A DNA stretch of 6,707 nucleotides from UBA2798 sp046289975 (lineage in GTDB: Bacteria > Bacteroidota > Bacteroidia > Flavobacteriales_D > UBA2798): contig JBKBUQ010000160.1 in assembly GCA_046289975.1 (NCBI GenBank), forward strand, positions 1 to 6,707. Direction: 5' to 3'. The notes under the pieces are model-generated. The model had not been told where the DNA came from. It searched no databases and saw only the letters and a list, made by a program, of their open reading frames with translations. A program made the position numbers and the translations under genes. Shown one piece after another: positions 1 through 6,229 of this stretch; the stretch's first letter is position 1, and each line of letters begins with the position of its first letter.

Positions 1-878
1 GTTTCCGTGACAATCACAGGTTTTCCGCAGGAGGAAGCTTCCAGAACTGATACACCAAAACTTTCGTACTGACTCACATTCATAAAAATATCAATTTCCT
101 GATGAATGAGCGGCACAGCATCGTAAGGAACTTTTCCAACGAACTTTACCGTTTCGGGAATACAATCGCGTGAGGCCTGGCGAATCAAATTATTTCGAAG
201 TGATCCATCACCTGCAATTAACAATCGTAATGGCAAATCCGGTCTTCGCTTCTGAACCATAGAAAATGCAGCGAGAAGGAAATCGATAGCATAAATAGAT
301 TCAAGCGCTTTAACCGTTCCCACAACTACTGACGTTGAAGGAAAATAATGGTTGAACTTTTTATCCTGAAATTTTTCTGTATCGACTCCAAAAGGCATCC
401 GGACTGCTTCTACTCCCCAGTGTTGCTCGAGGATTTGAGTAAGCATATGACTGGTAGCAAAAATTCTGTCTGCAGCATCCAAATTTTTCCGCATGATCGA
501 TCTCCGGATCATACCATTTGGAAAATGGGTGATATCACTTCCCCAAACTGAAATAAAAAATGGATGAAAACCCGTTTTACGTCCAATCATCCCATAACTA
601 CTTGCATAATGCGCATGGACAACATGTGGGCGAAAATCGTCGATAGCCTCCTGAGCTTTTTTCTCAGCGAAAAAGTACCTGAACTTTCCAAAAAATGAAG
701 GTGAATCAGGTGCATAAACTTTAATGCGGTGTTTGCTGTACCAATCATTGGAAGGGACATCGAATGACCAAACCGCAATTTGCAATCCCCGCTTGGCCAA
801 TCCGCTTGCCCAGCGTTGCACATGTGCTGAATTCACATCAGCAAGAATCAATATTCTTAAATCAGATGGATCGGTCAT
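1..878 (-). CDS. GT4 family glycosyltransferase, 3'-truncated by the window edge
   Basis: Reading down from the ATG at 878-876, the frame stays open for 292 codons to the window edge, so the C-terminus is missing; GT4 enzymes are usually about 350-400 residues. The N-terminal half has the Glyco_trans_4-type acceptor domain: an opening strand with LILADVNSAHVQRW (about residues 9-22), then HVVHAHYASSYG and SVWGSD in the first 115 residues. The GT-B donor half shows VKALESIYAID, the LLIAGDG strand, and the nucleotide-sugar signature E272-x7-E280 (ESFGVSVLE) followed by SSCGKPVI. The family transfers a sugar from an activated donor with retention of configuration, at the cytoplasmic side of the membrane. 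The start overlaps the preceding GT2 gene by 17 nt and has no clear Shine-Dalgarno site, which suggests coupled translation. Family assignment is firm; donor and acceptor are unknown. Confidence 0.93.
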   Translation of the reverse strand, partial: MTDPSDLRILILADVNSAHVQRWASGLAKRGLQIAVWSFDVPSNDWYSKHRIKVYAPDSPSFFGKFRYFFAEKKAQEAIDDFRPHVVHAHYASSYGMIGRKTGFHPFFISVWGSDITHFPNGMIRRSIMRKNLDAADRIFATSHMLTQILEQHWGVEAVRMPFGVDTEKFQDKKFNHYFPSTSVVVGTVKALESIYAIDFLLAAFSMVQKRRPDLPLRLLIAGDGSLRNNLIRQASRDCIPETVKFVGKVPYDAVPLIHQEIDIFMNVSQYESFGVSVLEASSCGKPVIVTE

Positions 879-1779
879 GGAGGAAAAGATAACGCAAATA
901 TTTTATAAAAGTAAATCTGTACGCTTTGGCATGGGCCAGTCCTGCAATCGGCAGCAGCAAATGAAACAACAACACGCGACTTAAAATGTGACAAAAAACA
1001 ACAAGATGCAACACAAAAACATGCAGGAAGTTTCTGTGTTTGGAGGCAAATTTCAAACGGCTGATCAACTGGTTGCTAATCACACGATTCAAATTGCTTT
1101 TGGAACTTTGTCCACCCAGATGAGTTATCCGTGGCTCATGAAAATACCTTACTGTGTATCCTGCCTTTGAAACACGAAAGCAAAGATCCACATCCTCCAT
1201 CCAGAACAACTCAGGATCGAGTCCGCCGACCTTTGTATAAATCACTCTGTCGAACAACAAGGCAGCGCCTGAAAGACATTCCGGAGAAAAATCGGAATTA
1301 AATGTTTCGGTGGCATAATTCCCAATTGAAAACAAACGATGCAAAAAAAACAACTCCAGCAAGGAAGACAATAATCCGGGAATTCTCCAGGCACTCACCT
1401 GCAAACTACCATCCGCATTCAGCAGTTGTGGTCCGGAAATTCCGGCCTTGGTAACACTATGCAGATCCACCCAATGCTGCAAAGCACCGGGCTCTACAAT
1501 AGTATCGGGATTCAGCAAAAGAATCAAATCGCCCGTACATGCATCCATTCCCACATTATTTGCAGGGGAAAATCCCATATTGGAATTGGATGCGATCAAT
1601 TGAAATTCCGGAAACTCTGCACGAACCATTTCAACACTGCCATCATAAGAAGCATTATCCACAATAAGCACTTCCATTCCCGAAACCGCATGCGTTCGTA
1701 ATGAAAGCAGACAATCACGTAAGACATCCTTTACCCGGAAATTCACAATAATAATACTGACTTTACGCCCCGATTGCAT
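862..1779 (-). CDS. GT2 family glycosyltransferase (rhamnosyltransferase-like subgroup)
   Basis: A complete 305-residue GT-A fold enzyme. It opens with VSIIIVNF (7-14), has the nucleotide-binding VDNAS (40-44), and NPDT at 90-93 in the place of the metal-binding DxD motif. GGLDPELF (185-192) and MEDVDLCFR (194-202) carry the likely catalytic acidic pair, followed by HLGG at 220-223. This pattern is typical of the GT2 subgroup that includes many dTDP-rhamnose transferases of O-antigen and capsule loci, but the sugar cannot be assigned from sequence. Residues about 251-282 are strongly hydrophobic and probably form a membrane-associated segment. The ATG at 1779 is preceded directly by an in-frame TGA (1780-1782), so no upstream start is possible. 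The gene follows a 215-nt gap and overlaps the downstream GT4 gene by 17 nt. It may be the first gene of a separate transcript. Confidence 0.93.
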   Translation of the reverse strand: MQSGRKVSIIIVNFRVKDVLRDCLLSLRTHAVSGMEVLIVDNASYDGSVEMVRAEFPEFQLIASNSNMGFSPANNVGMDACTGDLILLLNPDTIVEPGALQHWVDLHSVTKAGISGPQLLNADGSLQVSAWRIPGLLSSLLELFFLHRLFSIGNYATETFNSDFSPECLSGAALLFDRVIYTKVGGLDPELFWMEDVDLCFRVSKAGYTVRYFHEPRITHLGGQSSKSNLNRVISNQLISRLKFASKHRNFLHVFVLHLVVFCHILSRVLLFHLLLPIAGLAHAKAYRFTFIKYLRYLFLHDRSI

Positions 1780-1783
1780 TCAA

Positions 1784-1791
1784 CAAATATA
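1784..1791 (-). promoter_or_regulatory. Possible Bacteroidota -7 box (TATATTTG)
   Basis: On the minus strand this reads TATATTTG, an exact match to the TAnnTTTG -7 consensus of the Bacteroidota housekeeping sigma factor. It ends only 4 nt before the ATG at 1779, so a transcript begun here would have almost no leader. I see no TTG or TTTG element at the usual 17-23 nt upstream; the nearest TTTG ends about 31 nt away. An 8-bp AT-rich match can occur by chance, so this is tentative. Confidence 0.35.
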
Positions 1792-1830
1792 CTGACTCCT
1801 ATGTTGATACTGTTGTTGTGACCAAAGAAG

Positions 1831-1853
1831 AGTGAACAGCAAAAAGTGAACAG
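1831..1853. repeat. Paired 9-bp direct repeat AGTGAACAG, 14-bp period
   Basis: AGTGAACAG occurs at 1831-1839 and again exactly at 1845-1853, separated by CAAAA. It lies about 52-74 nt upstream of the GT2 start at 1779. Two direct copies at a 14-bp period could be a small duplication or a binding site for a regulator; the sequence alone does not tell which. Confidence 0.5.
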
Positions 1854-1994
1854 TTTCCGGCGGCATCTTGAGGTATGCCTGCTAAATTGGGAAAGGAGCC
1901 TTGGAAATCAATTAATACTGATCACTCACGGATCTTAGCTTTTCTTCCTGAAACAAAACAATGAATACAATCGAGTTTAAATTCTCCGCGATAT

Positions 1995-3236
1995 TTACCG
2001 GTATTGGCAAAATGCCTTGATCATTTCCTCAGAAAAAGCATAACCCAAATTTAAGGCCCGGTATAAATCAGAACAACCTAACTGCGGACGACCATCCATA
2101 ATGAACGCCAGTCCTCTGTTATGATAAGCCTCAGAATATTGCGGAAACAGTGAAATGGCGGTTGAAAAATCATCAATTGCCTCCCTGTAATCCGAAAACA
2201 TCAAATAAATATTTCCCCGAAGGAGATAATTGGACGCTTTTTCCGGTTCAAGAGAAATGGAACGATTAACATCTGTGAATGCTCCACCGTAATCTCCCAG
2301 CATCTTTTTGGATTGAGCTCTGTAAAAATACAAATACCCTGTTGTATCATTCTCCAAAATGGCACTATCAAACTTTCGCAATGCTTCATTTTGCTGACCA
2401 AGTTCAAGATTGGTAATTCCCAACATAAGTGCAACTATTGATTTATCCAGACTAAGAGAAAAAGCATTTTTGAAATCGGATTCCGCCAATTCATGTTTAC
2501 CCATTTTTAAATACACCATTCCCCGATTAAAATAGCTTACTGCAAAACCGGGCATAAAACGAATTGCTTGTGAGAAGTAAGTTAAAGCCGCCTGGTCATC
2601 TCCTCTTTTGGCAGCGATTGTACCTTTTAAATCATTGACCAATGCAGAAATGGATTGATCTCCTGAAATAGAATCCATAATAGTGTTTGCGTCGGAAAAG
2701 TGCCCCCATTCCACATAAATCATGGCACGCCGGATTTTTAACGTATTATTTTTTTCTCCCAACATTTGTAGAGTATCCAATTCCAAAATAGCGTTAGCAT
2801 AGTCTTTCATCAATAAAAAATCCTCTGATAACCACTCACGAACCGCCAGATTTGTCTTTCCGATACTCCTCAAGCTATCGAGATCCTTTTGAGCACCGGA
2901 TAAATCAGATGCCAGAATTTTCAGTTTTGCCCTGCGATCATAGATAAATTCAGAATAGGGATTTATCAGCATTGCTTTATTGTAATCAAGTAATGCTTCC
3001 TGAACTCTTCCCATTCGGAATAATAAATTGGCTCTTTTCATCAATGGATCCGCCCATGTTACATCAAACTGAATGGCATTGGTATAATGAACGATCGCAA
3101 TATCCCATTGTCCCATAGCCAATGCGTTATCTCCCTGCCGCAGATGATTGTATCCTTCATCGCGGGAAGATTGTGCATCAATTCGCAGACAAAATGAAGT
3201 AACTAATAAAAAAATGAAAACCAATCGAACAAACAT
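1995..3236 (-). CDS. Secreted TPR-repeat protein
   Basis: This 413-residue protein starts with a typical signal peptide: a hydrophobic run at about residues 2-16 and a likely signal peptidase I site after IDA (19-21), leaving an N-terminal Gln as is common in exported Bacteroidota proteins. The Cys at 16 lacks a good lipobox (preceded by Phe), so a lipoprotein is unlikely. The rest is almost entirely about eleven 34-residue TPR units from residue 27 to about 400. The clearest are 61-94, 198-231, 232-265, 333-366 and 367-400. The end, with GCSDLYRALNLG and a Cys near the terminus, is common in Bacteroidota TPR proteins. TPR solenoids bind other proteins; there is no catalytic domain. It sits between glycosyltransferase genes, 71 nt after one and 215 nt before another, so a role in envelope or glycan assembly is possible but unproven. 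It would act in the periplasm or outer envelope, unlike its cytoplasmic neighbours. Confidence 0.93.
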   Translation of the reverse strand: MFVRLVFIFLLVTSFCLRIDAQSSRDEGYNHLRQGDNALAMGQWDIAIVHYTNAIQFDVTWADPLMKRANLLFRMGRVQEALLDYNKAMLINPYSEFIYDRRAKLKILASDLSGAQKDLDSLRSIGKTNLAVREWLSEDFLLMKDYANAILELDTLQMLGEKNNTLKIRRAMIYVEWGHFSDANTIMDSISGDQSISALVNDLKGTIAAKRGDDQAALTYFSQAIRFMPGFAVSYFNRGMVYLKMGKHELAESDFKNAFSLSLDKSIVALMLGITNLELGQQNEALRKFDSAILENDTTGYLYFYRAQSKKMLGDYGGAFTDVNRSISLEPEKASNYLLRGNIYLMFSDYREAIDDFSTAISLFPQYSEAYHNRGLAFIMDGRPQLGCSDLYRALNLGYAFSEEMIKAFCQYR

Positions 3237-3241
3237 AAAAA

Positions 3242-3247
3242 CCTCCT
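3242..3247 (-). promoter_or_regulatory. Strong Shine-Dalgarno site (AGGAGG) of the TPR gene
   Basis: The minus strand reads AGGAGG followed by TTTTT and the ATG at 3236, a full anti-SD match at 5-nt spacing. It supports this start and is much stronger than anything before the other starts in the window, which rely on overlap with the previous gene or have no evident SD. It suggests that the TPR gene is translated independently of the upstream glycosyltransferase. Confidence 0.75.
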
Positions 3248-3259
3248 GTCAGGTGATTA

Positions 3260-3288
3260 TTGCATATAATTTTAAAACGATCAAAAGA
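3260..3288 (-). promoter_or_regulatory. Weak promoter-like pair upstream of the TPR gene
   Basis: Within the 71-nt gap, the minus strand has TTGATC, then 17 nt, then AATAAT, resembling a generic -35/-10 arrangement about 25 nt before the start. The gap is very AT-rich, no TAnnTTTG box is present, and Bacteroidota promoters usually differ from this form. Read-through from the upstream gene is equally plausible. Confidence 0.2.
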
Positions 3289-3307
3289 GGAATTTGTTCT
3301 AAAAAAA

Positions 3308-4456
3308 TCAAACAGGTAAAAAGAAAAGGATCATTTTCTCCATTTCATCACCCCATCTCTCCCAGTTGTGCGTTTGTTCGTACACATCGCGCGAAGAGAC
3401 CATCCACTTCTCGTGGTTCTCAATTTGTAAAAAATGGGCAACAAAATAATCTGCATATGCTGTTGCTGTAGCCTCTGCAGGAAACAAAATACCGCTTTTA
3501 CCTTCAACAAGAGCATCGGCAATTCCACCGGTTTTTCGAGCAACAGAAGGAGTTCCGCAGGCAGCTGCCTCACAAAAAACTATTCCGTAACACTCTGCAA
3601 CGGATGGTAAAAAAAGAAAATGACTTCTTAAAAGTGCATCGATTATCCTCTTTTCTCCATCGGCATCGTTTTTATTCACGAAGTGAACAACGGTAATACC
3701 CTCATCGCTGATTCCGGGATCACAACCGATAATCTCCAGCTGAACCGGAATGTTACGAGCCTGAAGTAACCGAAAGGTTTCCAAAACCAGTGGACCACCC
3801 TTACGTTGCCAATCGACACCCAAAAACAACAAACGCAAAACCGAGTTATCCCGAATGGTCAGTGCCTGTTTCCGTTCCGGAACATTTCGCAGATTAGCCC
3901 CAAAAGGAATGCGAAACACCTTTTCGCTTTGAGCACCGTGATCGCGAATGGCAGAGGTAGCCGCCCACTGTCCCGGATAAGCGCAGAACAATGCATTCTG
4001 AATGGCTCTATCTTCTATCTCCTTCGATTGAATCAATGAGGAAGTGCTCAAAGAGGTATAGGCCGGATAGTAATCGACCATGTTTGCAAACGTAGTATCC
4101 GAAATCAGCACATAAGGAATGGAAAGTTTCAAGTGCGCAACAAGCGATGATCCGGTAGGAGCGATAAGCACATCGATTTTCTTATCCCTTATCTTCTCGG
4201 CAATCAGTTTTGCATAATGCTTGCTTAAGCGTTCAGAATGGGAATAGTCGAATGCCTTCCCGGTAAAGAGTCGGGTAAGACGGTTACGGATTTTCCCCAA
4301 CTTTAGAGGTAAACCACCATCCAGCGGACCTAAAACTTCCACATGACTGAAACGCTTTTTCAATTCCTCCAGCATCACAGAGTGAATTCCCGACCACGAC
4401 CGTTTATCATAAGGATCAGTAGCGGTAAGAAACCCTATGCGGGGAAAATCATGCAT
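3308..4456 (-). CDS. GT4 family glycosyltransferase
   Basis: A complete 382-residue GT-B fold enzyme, the usual length for GT4. The N-terminal half is divergent: it begins RIGFLTATDPYDKRSWSG (6-23), where the small Gly-containing loop fits the acceptor-domain opening, and contains IDVLIAPTGSS (94-104). The C-terminal donor half is clear: FLGVDWQRKGG (211-221) with the Arg/Lys pair that contacts the donor phosphates, LEIIGCDP (240-247), and E288-x7-E296 (ECYGIVFCE) followed by ACGTPSVA and TGGIADAL. GT4 members are retaining transferases working on lipid-linked or growing glycan acceptors in the cytoplasm. The ATG at 4456 overlaps the end of the GT17 gene by 8 nt (ATGCATGA), so translation is probably coupled. 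Substrates cannot be inferred. Confidence 0.93.
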   Translation of the reverse strand: MHDFPRIGFLTATDPYDKRSWSGIHSVMLEELKKRFSHVEVLGPLDGGLPLKLGKIRNRLTRLFTGKAFDYSHSERLSKHYAKLIAEKIRDKKIDVLIAPTGSSLVAHLKLSIPYVLISDTTFANMVDYYPAYTSLSTSSLIQSKEIEDRAIQNALFCAYPGQWAATSAIRDHGAQSEKVFRIPFGANLRNVPERKQALTIRDNSVLRLLFLGVDWQRKGGPLVLETFRLLQARNIPVQLEIIGCDPGISDEGITVVHFVNKNDADGEKRIIDALLRSHFLFLPSVAECYGIVFCEAAACGTPSVARKTGGIADALVEGKSGILFPAEATATAYADYFVAHFLQIENHEKWMVSSRDVYEQTHNWERWGDEMEKMILFFLPV

Positions 4457-5333
4457 GTGTAGTCGAATCGTCGTTCATCAATGCCGCATACTTTTCGCGA
4501 TGCTGAACGATATGAGAAGGCCAGGTAGAATCGATAGGAACAAAACGGTACTTGAACCCACGACCAAAAATATCTTCGCCCGATACAATAGCCTTTCGGA
4601 TACGTTCAGGATCCTTGTATTCGGGTTTATTGTATTCGCTGTGTGCAAATGCCTCAAGTTTTGTAATGATGCGATCCACTCCACCCAAATAAGAAAAATG
4701 CCAGCCACCCTGCTCAACAAATCGTACGTTTAAGGCACGCATTTCGCTTCGTAATTTCATTCTCCAGTAAAACCGATGCGCCGGCTTCGAATGGAAATAA
4801 CTCAAAAGTTTCATTCCCAATTCACGGAAATCCTGAATTGAACCTTTAATTTCCGATTTATTCACCATTATGGTTCCATTCCAGAAATAGGGATGTTTTC
4901 CAACTTCGGTTGCATTGATGCAATTGAGGTAATAATAAAACATGCGCTGACGAAAAATGCGAACTCCTGATGAATTCTTTTCGCGCACTATCACTTCCGG
5001 TTTCGGAATTTCATCGACATCGGAGATCAACACGACATCATCCGGCTTTGCATCCTTCAATCCGATTGCAATGGAATTCCGCTGATGTTTCTCCAGCACC
5101 CATGAATCTCCATTTGGATTTTCGGGATAGGTGTCAACCACAACATGAATAATGCGATCGTGAAATGCACTAAAACGATCCTTATTGCGTTGGTAGTGCA
5201 ATGGTTTTTCTTTTCCCTGATGTGTTTGCGTGGCTTCCACCAAAACAAATTTATCGACCACACCACTAAGTGTATTCAGCCGGATCTCAAGCAGATCTAG
5301 TTCATTGAAAAACGTAAAACAATCGTAGATCAT
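4449..5333 (-). CDS. GT17 family glycosyltransferase (MGAT3-like)
   Basis: This 294-residue protein fits Glyco_transf_17 (CAZy GT17), named after the eukaryotic enzyme that adds the bisecting N-acetylglucosamine in beta-1,4 linkage to the core mannose of N-glycans. Visible family features are the opening IYDCFTFFNELDLLEIRL (2-19), VDKFVLVEATQTHQG (26-40), the WVLEKHQRN segment (78-86), the acidic SDVDEIP (104-110) that is the likely metal and nucleotide site, and GGWHFSYLGG (209-218). Unlike animal MGAT3 it has no N-terminal membrane anchor and is a compact soluble catalytic domain. The ATG at 5333 overlaps the stop of the upstream GT2 gene as ATGA, which supports the start, and its own end overlaps the GT4 gene by 8 nt. 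Placement in a glycan operon suggests that it adds a hexose or N-acetylhexosamine to the same glycan; the true donor is unknown. Confidence 0.92.
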   Translation of the reverse strand: MIYDCFTFFNELDLLEIRLNTLSGVVDKFVLVEATQTHQGKEKPLHYQRNKDRFSAFHDRIIHVVVDTYPENPNGDSWVLEKHQRNSIAIGLKDAKPDDVVLISDVDEIPKPEVIVREKNSSGVRIFRQRMFYYYLNCINATEVGKHPYFWNGTIMVNKSEIKGSIQDFRELGMKLLSYFHSKPAHRFYWRMKLRSEMRALNVRFVEQGGWHFSYLGGVDRIITKLEAFAHSEYNKPEYKDPERIRKAIVSGEDIFGRGFKYRFVPIDSTWPSHIVQHREKYAALMNDDSTTHA

Positions 5334-6229
5334 CGCCTGACAATTTTAAACAAAAGATATGGTAAAATAAAAACAGGAATCCGCCATGCAAGTCCGGCGG
5401 TGAACAATCGCTTTCTATCCGGAAGAATCTCAATGTCTTCACCTTTTAACAAACGGTCAAAGAAACCATTAAGGTAACGCATCCAAACTGATAAGCGATT
5501 TCCGAATCCAATGCTGTAATGAACCTGGATCAACTGCAAAACAGGTAAATAGAATTTCTTCATTACCGGAATATCCTTACTCAGCCCTTTTGGATTAACA
5601 CGGACGCCTGAGATACATTGCTGATCTGGCAAAAATTCGAACCGCAAACCCTCACAAGACAACCGCAACCAGAACTCCCAATCTTCAACACTGATCAGCT
5701 CTTCTCTAAACAAATGATTATTCAGACTATCTTTTCTGATGAGAAGCGTATTCATCCGGAAAACGTTTCGTTTCAACAAACGCCCAATTACAACATTCCC
5801 TGATCCGGAAAACTTTTCATCATTCTGATATTCTCCCGATGAAGAAAAATCGGCCTTGCCGATAAAATGAAAAAAATCACTGTACACAATGTCCAAATCC
5901 GAATGATTATCCAACCATTTCGATTGTCGTTCCAGTTTCAGAGGAGCAAGAACATCATCCGCATCCAGAAACTGGATGTACTTTCCTTTACACTCTTTCA
6001 ACCCCCTGTTGCGCGCTGCCGAAACACCGGAATTTCGGTCCAGACGTATATAGCGAAAACGGTCGTCGCCTTCCATCAATTTTCCCACCACATGCGCGGT
6101 ATCATCAGTCGAACAATCATCGATAATGATGCATTCCCAATCACCCAGCGTTTGCGCCTTCAGCGAATGAATGGCATCACCGATAAATGCGGCGTAATTG
6201 TAGGTGGGGATGATTACGCTGACTTTCAT
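5330..6229 (-). CDS. GT2 family glycosyltransferase
   Basis: A 299-residue GT-A enzyme when started at the ATG at 6229. The frame is open to an earlier ATG at 6274, but the 6229 start gives the standard family opening MKVSVIIPTYNYA and overlaps the upstream stop as ATGA, so it is preferred. Motifs by residue from that start: IIIDDCSTDDT (34-44), SGVSAARNRG (67-76), FLDADD (87-92) carrying the metal-binding DxD, and EDWEFWLRL (182-190) with the likely catalytic acidic residue. The C-terminal end, about 272-299, is hydrophobic and basic and may bind the membrane. The family makes inverting transfers from nucleotide sugars on the cytoplasmic side. Its stop overlaps the start of the GT17 gene as a second ATGA, placing both in one operon. 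Donor sugar is not predictable. Confidence 0.93.
   Translation of the reverse strand: MKVSVIIPTYNYAAFIGDAIHSLKAQTLGDWECIIIDDCSTDDTAHVVGKLMEGDDRFRYIRLDRNSGVSAARNRGLKECKGKYIQFLDADDVLAPLKLERQSKWLDNHSDLDIVYSDFFHFIGKADFSSSGEYQNDEKFSGSGNVVIGRLLKRNVFRMNTLLIRKDSLNNHLFREELISVEDWEFWLRLSCEGLRFEFLPDQQCISGVRVNPKGLSKDIPVMKKFYLPVLQLIQVHYSIGFGNRLSVWMRYLNGFFDRLLKGEDIEILPDRKRLFTAGLAWRIPVFILPYLLFKIVRR

Larger units (their letters stand above)
1780..1994. other. 215-nt intergenic gap between the TPR gene and the GT2 gene
   Basis: This is the longest non-coding stretch in the window. I see no convincing open frame in it. It holds a -7-like box next to the downstream start, a pair of 9-bp direct repeats at 1831-1853, and a short inverted repeat, GGCAT/ATGCC, at 1862-1866 and 1875-1879 with an 8-nt loop. 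The inverted repeat is not followed by a T-run on either strand, so it is not a clear intrinsic terminator. The gap is the natural place for the TPR transcript to end and a new one to begin, but no terminator is identifiable by eye. Confidence 0.6.

Noticed and set aside
348..984. Plus-strand frames at 348-551 and 724-984 and a minus-strand frame at 587-823
   Set aside because: They are shadows of the truncated GT4 gene (and the end of the GT2 gene), which runs unbroken from 878 to the left edge with strong GT4 motifs.
1862..1879. Inverted repeat GGCAT/ATGCC as an intrinsic terminator
   Set aside because: The stem is only 5 bp with an 8-nt loop and there is no T-run after it on either strand.
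3184..3191. TPR protein as a lipoprotein through Cys16
   Set aside because: The residues before the Cys (Thr-Ser-Phe) do not form a lipobox, whereas IDA followed by Gln gives an ordinary signal peptidase I site.
3301..3307. T-run on the minus strand just after the GT4 stop as a terminator
   Set aside because: Seven Ts follow the TGA but I see no stable hairpin in front of them, so this is better read as AT-rich spacer.
3148..3471. Plus-strand frame of 107 codons crossing the TPR/GT4 gap
   Set aside because: It overlaps the ends of two well-supported minus-strand genes and the TPR ribosome site, and its product is basic and low in structure with no family likeness.
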